Positions 27,694-37,579 of a DNA stretch of 64,000 nt are shown here, in pieces. The notes beneath the pieces are model-generated. The model made no database searches and was not told the DNA's origin. It worked only from the letters and a program-made list of their open reading frames with translations. The stretch is from Lachnospiraceae bacterium. GTDB taxonomy: Bacteria > Bacillota > Clostridia > Lachnospirales > Lachnospiraceae. Location of the stretch: assembly GCA_021770785.1 (NCBI GenBank), contig JAETQH010000002.1, positions 88,612 through 152,611 of the forward strand. Reading direction: 5' to 3'. Position 1 is the stretch's first letter. Each line of letters starts with the position of its first letter. Position numbers and translations under genes: made by a program.

Positions 27694-28827
27694 TTAAATG
27701 TTTTTTAATCCTGATAACCGTGTCAGTGCCGGCTCATAATCCCCACACTTTTTATAATAGTTCTTTGCCTCTTCCATTCTGCCAAGGCACTCCTGTATCA
27801 CGCCGATATTATAGTATGCGGAGTAAGAATTCACCCCGGCTGTTCTGCACTCTTTTTTAGAGGCCGCTTTCATGAACTCTGAAATTGCATCGTCAAATCT
27901 GGCATTATTCATGTAGATAAGCCCCATAAGAAACTGAAAGTCTGCACTGCTGCCAAATTCCTCATAGATATTCTCAAAAAACAGGGCTGTTTCTGCCTGT
28001 CCACTATTAATCAGAGCATAACCATACGTCTCTACCATGTCAATCACATATTCCAGTTTCGGGTTCAGATCAAAAGACAATCCTCTGGAAAAATAATCAC
28101 AGGCACGCTCGTATTCCTCCGCCATATAATAACTTTTGCCAAGCTGATAGAGAATATAGGGAAGCTGCTCTTCTGCCTCCTGACTGTTACCTTCTGTTTT
28201 AGAGTCTGGTAATGTATTCCGGCTTACCTCTCCACTGACGTTCTCTGCCTCTAATCGTTCCAGCTCCTTCTCGAGCAGTATAATATTCCGCCTGGCTTTC
28301 TGTTTCCGCTGCTCTAGGGTCAAATCATAGCCCGTGTGAAGAATTGTTACCGGAGCCTGATAAGTTTCATATCTGCTTCCGTCTAATGCCACTACCTGTT
28401 CATGAATACACCCCTCATAATGAAACTCATCCTTTGGGAAAATACGGTTTAACCACTCTCTATTTTCTTGAGGAATGCCTTTTCTGGTAAAGCTGTTTTT
28501 CCTCAAAATCCGCCCTGCCTGATGGGGATGCTTCTGCAGAAGCGCCGTTAAAGCAGGAATGTCTATTTCTTCTAAAAATTCGTCACTGTCTATCACCATA
28601 ACATAAGGCTCACTTGATTTTGATATGGCAAAATTTTTCGCTGCCGCAAAATCATCACACCATGAAAAATCGTAAACCTTGTCGGTATATTCTGCCACAA
28701 TCTCCCTCGTCCTATCCGCAGATCCGGTATCTGCTACCACAATCTCAAAGCCGGAAGGCTTTAGGCATTCTAAGCAGCGTCTGATATTTTGTTCTTCGTT
28801 TTTTGTAATAATACATACGGATAACAT
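27694..28827 (-). CDS. GT2 glycosyltransferase with C-terminal TPR repeats
   Basis: A 377-aa cytoplasmic protein. The GT-A domain (1-190) starts LSVCIITKNEEQNIRRCLEC and has ADTGSADRT and the metal-binding-like VIDSDEF. Residues about 220-370 are TPR-type helical repeats (YILYQLGKSYYMAEEYERAC, AYYNIGVIQECLGRMEEA). This is the architecture of SPBc2-type or surface-protein glycosyltransferases in Firmicutes. The Shine-Dalgarno is weak. It probably adds a sugar to a protein or glycan of the flagellar/surface system. The acceptor is unknown. Confidence 0.82.
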   Translation of the reverse strand: MLSVCIITKNEEQNIRRCLECLKPSGFEIVVADTGSADRTREIVAEYTDKVYDFSWCDDFAAAKNFAISKSSEPYVMVIDSDEFLEEIDIPALTALLQKHPHQAGRILRKNSFTRKGIPQENREWLNRIFPKDEFHYEGCIHEQVVALDGSRYETYQAPVTILHTGYDLTLEQRKQKARRNIILLEKELERLEAENVSGEVSRNTLPDSKTEGNSQEAEEQLPYILYQLGKSYYMAEEYERACDYFSRGLSFDLNPKLEYVIDMVETYGYALINSGQAETALFFENIYEEFGSSADFQFLMGLIYMNNARFDDAISEFMKAASKKECRTAGVNSYSAYYNIGVIQECLGRMEEAKNYYKKCGDYEPALTRLSGLKNI

Positions 28828-28899
28828 ACTTTCTAAAATTCCATTTCCAGCTATTTGCGCTTAATCCTTTAATCTGCGGTACACAATAATAATCTTGTT

Positions 28900-31164
28900 T
28901 CAGTCATAAATGCCCTTTCCCATGCAGCACTGTTTAAATTTTTTACCGCTTCCGCAGGGACATGGGGCGTTTCTTCCGATTTTTTCTTTCTCTCTCCGGA
29001 AAGGTACCACTTCTCCCATCGGTTTATCCCATTCAGAGCGGCTTTCCCGGCCGGAATAGCTTTGCCAGCCATATTCTAAGCCTACCTGCTGCTTTACTTC
29101 ATGCAGCATACTTAGCACTTCCTCTATCCCCTCATCTTTTGTTTCACGATACAGCTCCGTCAGCAGGCGTTCTGCCTTATTCATATCTTCATTTTTCAAA
29201 TAAGCAACCGCCAGCATATATTTCAATTCTACCAGCTCAACAGTTGCATCATCTACTATTTTCTTTACTGCTTTGACATCCAAAGCGCTGTTTTTATCTT
29301 TTTTCATAATACGGTATAACTCGTACTGCTGATCAAGAGATATACCGTAAAGCCAATTTTCTTCCAAATCCTCACCCAAAACATCCGGATCATACAACCC
29401 CAGCTCCCATGGTTTTCTTCCCGTCAGTTTCGAATATTCTGCCCGGGAATAACCCTTCAGGGCGGGAATCGGCGTATTCAGGCAGATATCTGTAAGCAAT
29501 TCCCAGAATTCTGTTTTCAAAACCACATTGTCAAATTCAAACTCCTGCTCTATATCCAGCCGGATTTCTGTCACAGATGCCCCATTTTGAACCGACATAA
29601 ATGTCCGAGCGTTCAGAACATTTTTTTCCTCTTCGGTTATATCATAACCCTCCTCCATATAGGCAACAAATTCCCGCCACATCGGATACCTGTCAACAAA
29701 TCCCATGGCAGATGACAGTAATTCCTTTTTTCGGAATTTTTTATATGGAACTGTTACATCATATTCCTTTATCTCAGACAATATTTCTTCCGTGTCCAAC
29801 TCCGGCACTGCCAGGTACACGCTTTTTGTATCTTCCTCAGTGATAAGCCGTGCTCCCTTTGCGAGGCATATACGCAGATAGATACAGCTCCGCAACTCCG
29901 CCGCTTCCAGTTTCTGACCAAAGGTTTCAGCATACAGCTCTCCAATTGTTTTTACTTCAAGCATAGAATAAGTCATTAATAACGAGGACAGATTTTCAAA
30001 AATCTGACTGTGTTCTTTATAGAATTTTTCTATTTCATCAGCCGTATTTTTTTCAATCAGCCCTGCCGCATCTGACGCAAAACGGATGCGCATAGTTTTA
30101 TTCTGCAGCCTATTCGAAGTTTCCACATCTAAAACGCCGGTTACAATACCTTTAGACAGAACATCTAAATCGTCGCGTTCTATCTCGTAACTTCGTCTGT
30201 ATGGAATCGCAAAAAGTTTTTTTAATAAAGCAAACTCTTCTTCTGTAAATATATACAGCAAATATTTCGGATTCTCTGCAAACGCCTCCACTATTGTCTC
30301 AGCACGCTGTTCTGTTGTTTTTTCTCCAAATTCTATTTGCAGACATTGCCCATAATCCGCCAGTTCTGTTTCTGAGAAATCCAGAAGCATATCCTTCATG
30401 CTTTTAACCGGCTCATGAAAATTAATACTTATTCTAAAATTCTCCGTTCTCTGGTTTACCATCTCCATCCATGCATATTCGTGCAGTTGGATCAGCATCT
30501 GTATCCGCTTAGATTCGTCTTTATCAAAAAAAGCTGCCTTAACATTCTCTATTGTTTCTTCACAGCTGTCCAAATATTCCTGCAGCATATCTTTTAAGTC
30601 TTTTCTAAATTGCTTTTTACTACTTTTCAGACTATCCAGATCTTTCATTATCTGGATTAAATCCAAAGCTTGCTTACTGCTCTTTTTCTTCGAAATTTTC
30701 TGCTTTTGCAATTTAGCGTTTACTTCCTCTATATGAAAGGGACTTCTGCTATCTTCTTCCCCTCCCCAGATACCACCGCTGTCTTCCTCGAAATTGTCGC
30801 CTTTCGCCTTCAGTACTGTCGCGCTTCGTCCCTGATACTCCATGTCCGTCTTTTCTAAGACAATCTTATGGCACCAGTCATCTCCAAAATCATAAGTATA
30901 GCGAATCCACTTACACTCTTTCATGAAATCATCTATTACAGCTTTGTCTTCTTCTACAGAGTTTCCGTACCCTTCCTCTCCTTTTTGCGTAATCTCAATA
31001 TTCCTGCTTGGGAAAGTAAAGTTGTGCATATGATAATCGTCCCAACCGAACGCCATCTGTAAAATCTCATGTAAATCCTGAAAACTAATCGCATCCGGAA
31101 CAAGTATCCTGCGCCACACGGGCGGATGTGTATCCTCTAATGTCACTTTGATAATATAAGCCAT
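28900..31164 (-). CDS. pRiA4 ORF-3-like protein with C-terminal SEC-C motif
   Basis: A 754-aa protein. Residues about 1-130 match the plasmid pRiA4 ORF-3 domain (VTLEDTHPPVWRRILVPDAI, then LHEILQMAFGWDDYHMH, YDFGDDWCHKI). The long middle is helical and unassigned. The C-terminus has the SEC-C zinc motif (IGRNAPCPCGSGKKFKQCC). Function unknown; such proteins are often near mobile or stress genes. AAGGAG precedes the ATG. It is last in a leftward run starting with the SNF2 helicase. Confidence 0.7.
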   Translation of the reverse strand: MAYIIKVTLEDTHPPVWRRILVPDAISFQDLHEILQMAFGWDDYHMHNFTFPSRNIEITQKGEEGYGNSVEEDKAVIDDFMKECKWIRYTYDFGDDWCHKIVLEKTDMEYQGRSATVLKAKGDNFEEDSGGIWGGEEDSRSPFHIEEVNAKLQKQKISKKKSSKQALDLIQIMKDLDSLKSSKKQFRKDLKDMLQEYLDSCEETIENVKAAFFDKDESKRIQMLIQLHEYAWMEMVNQRTENFRISINFHEPVKSMKDMLLDFSETELADYGQCLQIEFGEKTTEQRAETIVEAFAENPKYLLYIFTEEEFALLKKLFAIPYRRSYEIERDDLDVLSKGIVTGVLDVETSNRLQNKTMRIRFASDAAGLIEKNTADEIEKFYKEHSQIFENLSSLLMTYSMLEVKTIGELYAETFGQKLEAAELRSCIYLRICLAKGARLITEEDTKSVYLAVPELDTEEILSEIKEYDVTVPYKKFRKKELLSSAMGFVDRYPMWREFVAYMEEGYDITEEEKNVLNARTFMSVQNGASVTEIRLDIEQEFEFDNVVLKTEFWELLTDICLNTPIPALKGYSRAEYSKLTGRKPWELGLYDPDVLGEDLEENWLYGISLDQQYELYRIMKKDKNSALDVKAVKKIVDDATVELVELKYMLAVAYLKNEDMNKAERLLTELYRETKDEGIEEVLSMLHEVKQQVGLEYGWQSYSGRESRSEWDKPMGEVVPFRREKEKIGRNAPCPCGSGKKFKQCCMGKGIYD

Positions 31165-31228
31165 ATGTTCTCCTTTTCTATTCCTTCCTCTCTCTGCAAT
31201 TACTTACCCTACGCCGTTTCCAAACAAC

Positions 31229-31954
31229 TTACAGCACTCCAAACAATCCTGCAATATCTTCATCCTCTATAATCCTGCTGCTGGGTTTCCCCTCATTGGC
31301 AAGCATTGCTTCCACTTTATTTGCTAAAGTCACATCGATAAATCTGTCCACATCAATTCCCCTTAATTCAAAGAACAGAAGCGGCTGCTCATCCAATCGC
31401 ACTCCGACTCCGTACAGGGCAGCCGCCACATGCTTGCACATCAGCGCCCAATCGGGACAACTGCAGTTAAAACTGATTTCCTTGGGACTCGGAAAAAGAC
31501 CGTCCTTTCCCTGAAAAAGCTCCTGCATCTCTATAGGGAAATTTCCCATCAATAATTCTTCGATATTTTCCAGTTTTCTTCCACACTTTTCAATGATATT
31601 CTGGCACTTTTCCTCAGAAAGCGGACTGATCCTAATTTCTATTTTGTAAGGTGTCTTTCTGGTTCCTTGTACCCTTGCCAGAACCTTCCCCTTTTGTATC
31701 TTTAAATCCAGGACAGCACCCGTACGGACATATCGTTTCCCTCGGTCCAACCGGCTTTCATAATCGGCATAACGCTCCAGATTGGAACACCATGCCTTTC
31801 CCCACCAATTTTTTACAAGATTTCTCCCCTGCGTAACAACAGGCTCTAGGACATTCCCTCTTTTTTTCTCTCTCTTTCTGCTGGCTTCTGAATTTTTCTT
31901 AAGTTCACTGGCGGCAGGCTGGCTGTAATATCCGGTATTCCAATATCTGCTCAT
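31229..31954 (-). CDS. SWIM zinc-finger protein
   Basis: A 241-aa protein. The start at 31954 (MSRYWNTGYYSQPAASEL) has AAGGAG upstream; the longer open frame is rejected. The SWIM motif CxCx(n)CxH is visible as FNCSCPDWALMCKHVAAALY near residues 165-185. The N-terminal part is basic with KNWWGKAWCSNLERYADYES, typical of SWIM partners of SNF2 helicases. It lies 31 nt after the SNF2 gene, with which it probably acts in a DNA-related complex. Confidence 0.85.
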   Translation of the reverse strand: MSRYWNTGYYSQPAASELKKNSEASRKREKKRGNVLEPVVTQGRNLVKNWWGKAWCSNLERYADYESRLDRGKRYVRTGAVLDLKIQKGKVLARVQGTRKTPYKIEIRISPLSEEKCQNIIEKCGRKLENIEELLMGNFPIEMQELFQGKDGLFPSPKEISFNCSCPDWALMCKHVAAALYGVGVRLDEQPLLFFELRGIDVDRFIDVTLANKVEAMLANEGKPSSRIIEDEDIAGLFGVL

Positions 31955-31985
31955 ATGTCTCCTTTCTCTTTCCCTATGTATTAGC

Positions 31986-34616
31986 TTACTTAGAAATGTC
32001 AAGACGCAGCATAGTCATCAGCTCCTCATTGCTCATCTCTGTAATCCACTTTTCTCCGCCGGAACCGATTACATTTTCCGCCAATTCTTTCTTTGAAGCA
32101 ATCATGGCATCAATTTTTTCCTCAATCGTACCCTCGCAGACCAGTTTATGCACAATCACATTCTTTTTCTGACCGATTCGAAATGCACGGTCCGTTGCCT
32201 GATTCTCTACAGCAGGATTCCACCAGCGGTCAAAATGAATCACATGGTTTGCCTTTGTCAGATTAAGGCCTGTCCCACCTGCTTTCACTGAAATCACAAT
32301 AAACGGAACATACTCCTCTCCCTGAAAAGCCTCTACAATTTTCCCACGTTTTCTCACCGGAGTCCCTCCATGCAGCACATATCCGCCGTTTCCAAAAATC
32401 CCCTTTAAAAAGTCTGCCAGATACTCCGTTATTTCTTTGAACTGTGTAAAAACAATCACACGCTCTCTCTTTTCATAAATCGTCTCGCAAATCTCCCTCA
32501 GCATCTGCATTTTACCACTGTCCGCCTCCGAATATCCGGTCTGTCCCAGATACTGGTCCGGATGGTTGCAAATCTGCTTTAGCTTCATAATCGTGGTCAG
32601 AATAATGCCGCTCCGCTCGATCCCTTCCACTTTTTCAAGCATATGCTCCATATCCGCCACTGCTTTGCGGTATAGGACAATCTGCCGCTTCGTCATGGTA
32701 ACATAATCAATGCTTTCGATTTTCTCCGGAAGATCCGCAATAATATTTTTATCCGTCTTAATCCGCCTGAGCATGAAAGGCGAAACCATCGCTTTTAATT
32801 TGGAATATCCTTCCGGATGTTCACTTAACTGCCTGCAGTAATCATGAAATTCTTTTGAAGTGCCAAGCAATCCTTTATTTAAAAAATCAAACAGTGACCA
32901 GAGATTCGTCAAATCATTTTCAATGGGTGTACCCGTCATAGCGATACGCGTTTTCGCCGATATTTTCTTAATGGCACGGGTCTGCTTTGTTCCGGGATTC
33001 TTAATCGCCTGTGCCTCATCCAGAATAATGCCGTCCCATTGTATTTCCTGTATTGCCTTTATGCGAGCCACCATGCCATAAGTCGTAATCGTCAGAAATG
33101 CCGGTTCTTCCTGCAAAACCTGCTCTAACGTCGCTGCAGTCCTGCCATGGAGTACCTGCAAATCCATTTCCGGCGCAAATTTTTCCGCCTCTTTCTGCCA
33201 GTTGCCCAATAAAGATGCAGGCACCACCAGCAATATCCGGGCATCCTTTTTCCCTTTGCGGAGTTTTTCCAGATAAGCAAGTACCTGTACCGTTTTTCCG
33301 AGTCCCATATCATCCGCAAGGCACGCACCGAATCCCAGGCTGCTCATATAATTCAGCCATGTATAGCCGCTTTTCTGATAGGGGCGCAATGTCGCCTTAA
33401 AACTCTTAGGTACAATAGCGCTGCGCATTGTTTCCGGCTTTTTCAAATTCGTAAACAGCTCTGAAAGCCACTTCCCGTTTGATACCAATGTCCCTACATC
33501 CGCATTATTTTCCTTTTCTCCCAGTTCCATCTGCATCGCCTGCAAAAGGGTAATCTCCTCCGGCAGCTCTTCCATCTGCCCAAGCAGCTCCCGCAGCCGC
33601 TTATGATCGACCTCTATCCATTTTCCCTTCAGAAAGGCAAGTCCCTCCGTCTGCTCGAGGAGCATCCGCACATCCTCCTCTGTCAGAGGCACACCATCCG
33701 CCATCAATCTCGGCTGTACCGAAATCAACGTGTCAAAGCCCAGCATAGAGGTTTTCTCCTCTCCAAGGTTTACTGACACGGAAAGCCTTGCTGTTTTTCT
33801 TTTCCACCAGTTCGGTATCCTGCACAGTATCCCGATACTTTCAATTACCTCAACATCCTTCAAAAAAACATATGCTTCCCGGGCAGTCAGGCGCAGGGGG
33901 TGAAACATCTCTCCGTTTTCCACAAACCCTGCAATAAGCTCAGACACTTCAGATGCCCGATTCAGGCAGGCCAAAAGCTCCAACAGTTTTTCCCGCTCGT
34001 TTTTATATTCTGTCAGCGCATACTTTAACGGAACATGTTTCACCTTTCCACTCTCTTCTTTCGTTGCATAAGTTGCAAGAAATGCAAAGGGAAAGTCCGC
34101 CTCTTTGTTCTCCACAAGATGGAAAAAAATTCTTTCAGGCACATGCAGATGCTGATTCTTCTCTGTCAGATATAATTCCACCGTACCGTCATATCCCTGG
34201 ATTTCCTCTGCAAAAATCTGCGTCAGCCTCAAAAATACACTCCTAAGCCATTCTTCTGTCACATATTCCGCCCCAATTGCAAAGGGTACTGCCTGCAGCA
34301 GCAGTTCCAAATCCTCCGCAGACAGCTCAGGCTTTACATTTTCCCGGGCAATTTCAAGTTCCGGAAGGCTTGTCAGACATTTAAAAAATGTATTTGACAC
34401 CATATACAGGAAATTACCTGTTGGCGTCATCTGCTGTTTTCTCTCCTCAAATGCCATCTGATACAGGGCGTAATAGCGGTTCCGCCGAAACAGTTCAACG
34501 CCTTTCTTTGTTCCGTCTGCTTCTGCCACATCCGGATAAAAATCATTTTCCGTAAAAATAAAGTGTAGCCGTTCTTCTTCCTCAAAAGTTTTTCCTGTTA
34601 TTATTTTATCCGGCAA
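31986..34616 (-). CDS. SNF2-family DNA-dependent ATPase/helicase
   Basis: An 876-aa protein starting at TTG (34616), with AGGAG 10 nt upstream. The ATPase core begins with YQKSGYTWLNYMSSLGFGAC and LADDMGLGKTVQVLAYL (motif I), continues with ILDEAQAIKN (motif II, DEAQ), MTGTPIEN (motif III), and ends with VISVKAGGTGLNLTKANHVI (motif V) and ENQATDRAFRIGQKK (motif VI). The N-terminal 430 residues are a bacterial SNF2 accessory region. Partner of the SWIM protein next door. Role in repair, chromatin-like remodelling or defence not shown by the sequence. Confidence 0.92.
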   Translation of the reverse strand: MPDKIITGKTFEEEERLHFIFTENDFYPDVAEADGTKKGVELFRRNRYYALYQMAFEERKQQMTPTGNFLYMVSNTFFKCLTSLPELEIARENVKPELSAEDLELLLQAVPFAIGAEYVTEEWLRSVFLRLTQIFAEEIQGYDGTVELYLTEKNQHLHVPERIFFHLVENKEADFPFAFLATYATKEESGKVKHVPLKYALTEYKNEREKLLELLACLNRASEVSELIAGFVENGEMFHPLRLTAREAYVFLKDVEVIESIGILCRIPNWWKRKTARLSVSVNLGEEKTSMLGFDTLISVQPRLMADGVPLTEEDVRMLLEQTEGLAFLKGKWIEVDHKRLRELLGQMEELPEEITLLQAMQMELGEKENNADVGTLVSNGKWLSELFTNLKKPETMRSAIVPKSFKATLRPYQKSGYTWLNYMSSLGFGACLADDMGLGKTVQVLAYLEKLRKGKKDARILLVVPASLLGNWQKEAEKFAPEMDLQVLHGRTAATLEQVLQEEPAFLTITTYGMVARIKAIQEIQWDGIILDEAQAIKNPGTKQTRAIKKISAKTRIAMTGTPIENDLTNLWSLFDFLNKGLLGTSKEFHDYCRQLSEHPEGYSKLKAMVSPFMLRRIKTDKNIIADLPEKIESIDYVTMTKRQIVLYRKAVADMEHMLEKVEGIERSGIILTTIMKLKQICNHPDQYLGQTGYSEADSGKMQMLREICETIYEKRERVIVFTQFKEITEYLADFLKGIFGNGGYVLHGGTPVRKRGKIVEAFQGEEYVPFIVISVKAGGTGLNLTKANHVIHFDRWWNPAVENQATDRAFRIGQKKNVIVHKLVCEGTIEEKIDAMIASKKELAENVIGSGGEKWITEMSNEELMTMLRLDISK

Positions 34617-34659
34617 AGTCTATAATCTCCTTTTCAATTCATGAAACTCCATATGCTAT

Positions 34660-34687
34660 ATTATACCAGTTATTTCTCTGTTTCCAA
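34660..34687 (-). promoter_or_regulatory. sigma-A promoter of the SNF2-SWIM-pRiA4 operon
   Basis: Minus-strand TTGGAA (34687-34682), 16-nt spacer, TATAAT (34665-34660) with TGG as an extended -10. About 40 nt upstream of the SNF2 start. Confidence 0.6.
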
Positions 34688-34787
34688 GATTTCCTTTAAA
34701 TATTTTTCAGATAAAATTGAGAATGTACAGATTCAAAAAGAAACCGGTGACTTTACTATGATAATAGGTTTCCCAAAAATATGCCTG

Positions 34788-36497
34788 TCACCTTTTTGTC
34801 GACATTTTAAGTTGTTTTTTCACCAGACATTCCTTCCGGTAAAAACACACTCCATATTTTAAAAACTTCCGGTAGCCGTCTTTGTACAAAGACGCCTCAT
34901 AATTCTGTTCTTCTATCTGTGCTAGCGCTGCGTCACAGCCTTCTTCCATCTTTTCAAAGTCTTTTGCGATTTTTATTTCTATAATAATTGCCATTCCCCG
35001 CACTGAGGGGGTTCTCATGATAATATCCGGTCTGCCGTTACCGCTCTCCCTGTTCGATAATGTAATGTAGCCGGGGCATCCTTTTAACAGTCCCACCAGA
35101 AAACCATGGTAATAGCTTTCTGCATAATCGAAAAAGCTGATGGTATCTACTAACTGTTCGGAAACAATATCAGAAAATGCTTCACAGTCTCCCGCTTTCA
35201 CTGCCTGGTAAAGCCCGCTTAAATCGATTTTTCCTATTTTACCATCAAACCATTCTAAAATCGTGTGACGATAGATATAACGGACTTCTGCATTTGGAAT
35301 AGTAAGTGTCAAATAAATAGTATCTCCATCAAAACGTTCAGAAACCTTCTTCAAATAACCTGTAAAAAATAAGAAATTCCACAAATTATCCTGACTCTTA
35401 TGGATATCTTCATAAGTGATATCTTCATGTATCGGCTTTTCGATAGTTTTTCCTTCTATTAAGTCTTCTATCTCCTGACGGACTATCTGGTCTGCGTTAT
35501 CAATCAGTTCCCGCACAATGCTGTTTGATGAGGTGTTAGACCAATACGGCTTGGGAAATGAATTTTCTGATGTCTTTGTTTCGCTCACATAATTAATAAC
35601 ACTCCACGGATTATACACCTCTGTACTACCAAATAGGTAACCATCATACCATTCCTTAAGCTCTATTTTTTTCTCTTCCAAATGATTATCTCTAAGTACT
35701 TCATCTACTTCTTTTTGAGTAAATCCAAAATGTTCTGCAAAATTCTGATTTAGAATAGAAATAATTTTCAAATTATTTAACCCAGTGAAAATACTTTCTT
35801 TACTAATTCTCAAACATCCAGTAACTACCGCAAGTCTCAAAAATTCATTGGTTTTTAAAGCCGACTCAAAAAACGAACGTATAAAATCCATCATCTCCTG
35901 ATAAAAACCTCTAAAATAAGCATTCTCTATCGGAACATCATACTCATCTATTAAAATAATGGTCTTCTGCCCGTATGCTATATAGAGACAAATGGACAAA
36001 AATTCCAATGCCTTAGCATTCTCCATCGGAGAGGCTTTCTGTTCCATAATACGGCAATACTTCTTTTTATCGCTTTCCGTCAAACAGTCCGCTTTCAATA
36101 TAAAAGAATGTCTCCTATATTCTCCGGCAATCTCATCCACCAAACTGGCATATGCCATTTCGTAGGTAGGCTGCTTTGCTGATTTTAAGCACAAATTAAT
36201 AACAGGATATTTTCCCATTTCATTCGTATACTTCTCGCCAGCCTCCATAATCTTCATCCCAGCAAACAGACCTCTGTTATCCGCAGCATTTCCATTGAAA
36301 TCATATGCCTTTTCGAAATAATAGCGGAGCATGCTAATAGCAAGAGTCTTTCCAAAACGGCGGGGACGGGTAAATAGATTCACATTCCCATTATCATCAA
36401 GAAGGTCTTTTATCAACAATGTCTTATCTACATAATAAAAGCCCTCGCTGATTACCTGTTGAAAATTGTCATATCCGATTGGCAATGGTTTTTTCAT
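34788..36497 (-). CDS. AAA-ATPase_like protein with PD-(D/E)XK nuclease-like domain
   Basis: A 569-aa protein. Residues 1-250 have PIGYDNFQQVISEGFYYVDK, the P-loop LFTRPRRFGKTLAISML (near 40-56) and LIDEYDVPIENAY (Walker B). The C-terminal 130 residues include the nuclease-fold pattern GRPDIIMRTP...IIIEIKIAKDF (D...ExK). This family is multi-copy in Clostridia and Bacteroides; its role is not settled, though mobile-element or defence functions are suggested. A hairpin with GGTGAC/GTCACC overlaps and follows the stop. Confidence 0.8.
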   Translation of the reverse strand: MKKPLPIGYDNFQQVISEGFYYVDKTLLIKDLLDDNGNVNLFTRPRRFGKTLAISMLRYYFEKAYDFNGNAADNRGLFAGMKIMEAGEKYTNEMGKYPVINLCLKSAKQPTYEMAYASLVDEIAGEYRRHSFILKADCLTESDKKKYCRIMEQKASPMENAKALEFLSICLYIAYGQKTIILIDEYDVPIENAYFRGFYQEMMDFIRSFFESALKTNEFLRLAVVTGCLRISKESIFTGLNNLKIISILNQNFAEHFGFTQKEVDEVLRDNHLEEKKIELKEWYDGYLFGSTEVYNPWSVINYVSETKTSENSFPKPYWSNTSSNSIVRELIDNADQIVRQEIEDLIEGKTIEKPIHEDITYEDIHKSQDNLWNFLFFTGYLKKVSERFDGDTIYLTLTIPNAEVRYIYRHTILEWFDGKIGKIDLSGLYQAVKAGDCEAFSDIVSEQLVDTISFFDYAESYYHGFLVGLLKGCPGYITLSNRESGNGRPDIIMRTPSVRGMAIIIEIKIAKDFEKMEEGCDAALAQIEEQNYEASLYKDGYRKFLKYGVCFYRKECLVKKQLKMSTKR

Positions 36498-36552
36498 TGT
36501 ATTTCCGCCCTTCTTAATCCATAAAAATCCGCAAATATACTGCTACGAATAT

Positions 36553-36579
36553 ATTATACCAGCTATTTTCAATTTCCAA
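36553..36579 (-). promoter_or_regulatory. possible promoter of the AAA-ATPase_like gene
   Basis: TATAAT (36558-36553) with TGG in front on the minus strand; TTGGAA (36579-36574) is 15 nt upstream, a short spacer. The sequence closely resembles the SNF2-operon promoter region. Confidence 0.35.
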
Positions 36580-36636
36580 GCATTTTTTCATCATCAGTAA
36601 AAAATCATAAACAAAGCATCTTAAGATATTTCATTC

Positions 36637-36668
36637 AAAAAAAGAAGACCGGCATTTCGCCAGTCCTC
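36637..36668 (-). terminator. terminator of the third flagellin gene
   Basis: Minus-strand GAGGACTGGC, GAAAT loop, GCCGGTCTTC, then seven T, directly after the flagellin stop. Confidence 0.85.
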
Positions 36669-36675
36669 AATTTTC

Positions 36676-37503
36676 TTAGTTCAATAATGCAAGTACCGTG
36701 TGCGGTCTGCTGTTATACTGTGCCAAAAGGCTTTGTGAAGCATTTACCAGAATCTTGTTTGTAGTAAATCTAAGCATCTCCTCATTCATATCCGTATCTC
36801 TGATACTGCTCTCTGCACGCTGGGTATTTTCACCTGTATTGTCAACCCCTTTTGTGGCATGTTCTAACTGTTCCTGTACAGTTCCAAACTCATCACGCCA
36901 TTCGCCTGCCTTAGCAATCGCATTCTGAACCTTTTCAATGGCCTCCCCCGCACTATCATAGCTTGAAACATCAATCTTATCCACGCCCAGATTTTTTTTG
37001 CTGGCATCTACAAACTCAAATCTAATGCTCTGCCCACCGATAGATCCTGCCTGAATATTAAAGTATCCCGGACGCGCTTTCGGACTTCCCGCTGCTAACA
37101 TATACTGCTCATTAAAATTCGTATCATAAGCAATACGATCAATTTCTTCTGCCAGCTGATCAACCTCTTCCTGAATCGCATCACGGTCAGCCTCTGTATT
37201 AATATCATTCGCCGCCTGCGTCGTCAATTCTACCATACGGTCTAATATCTGCTGTGTTTCCTCTAAAGCAGCATCTGCAGTCTGTATCATACTAATACCA
37301 TCCTGAACATTAGATGAGGCACGGTCAAGTCCTCTAACCTGATGACGCATCGCCTCAGAAATGCAAAGCCCTGCCGCATCATCCGCATTTTCATTAATCC
37401 GATAACCGGAAGAAAGCTTCCTTGACGAATCTGCCGTCTTTTTTGTATTAGTTTTTAACTGGTGGTTCTGATTCATAGCTGCCAAATTATGACTTATTAC
37501 CAT
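36676..37503 (-). CDS. flagellin (short, without variable domain)
   Basis: A 275-aa flagellin. The ATG at 37503 (MVISHNLAAMNQNHQLKTNT) follows AGGTGAAGGAT; the GTG three codons earlier is less likely. N-terminal RKLSSGYRINENADDAAGLC and C-terminal TQRAESSIRDTDMNEEMLRF are classical. The D2/D3 region is absent (the two D1 halves join through residues about 150-190), as in the 275-aa Firmicute hag proteins. A probable sigma-28 promoter lies upstream. The next genes upstream are CgeB-like glycosyltransferases, so it is a likely glycoprotein. Confidence 0.95.
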   Translation of the reverse strand: MVISHNLAAMNQNHQLKTNTKKTADSSRKLSSGYRINENADDAAGLCISEAMRHQVRGLDRASSNVQDGISMIQTADAALEETQQILDRMVELTTQAANDINTEADRDAIQEEVDQLAEEIDRIAYDTNFNEQYMLAAGSPKARPGYFNIQAGSIGGQSIRFEFVDASKKNLGVDKIDVSSYDSAGEAIEKVQNAIAKAGEWRDEFGTVQEQLEHATKGVDNTGENTQRAESSIRDTDMNEEMLRFTTNKILVNASQSLLAQYNSRPHTVLALLN

Positions 37504-37533
37504 ATCCTTCACCTACTCTGCTATTTTTATTTT

Positions 37534-37561
37534 ATATCGGTTACATCAGTGCTTTTCCTTA
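37534..37561 (-). promoter_or_regulatory. sigma-28 promoter of the short flagellin
   Basis: Minus-strand TAAG (37561-37558), 16-nt spacer, ACCGATAT (37541-37534), close to TAAA-N15-GCCGATAA. About 30 nt upstream of the start. Confidence 0.6.
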
Positions 37562-37579
37562 GCACTTTCTGCCAATTTT

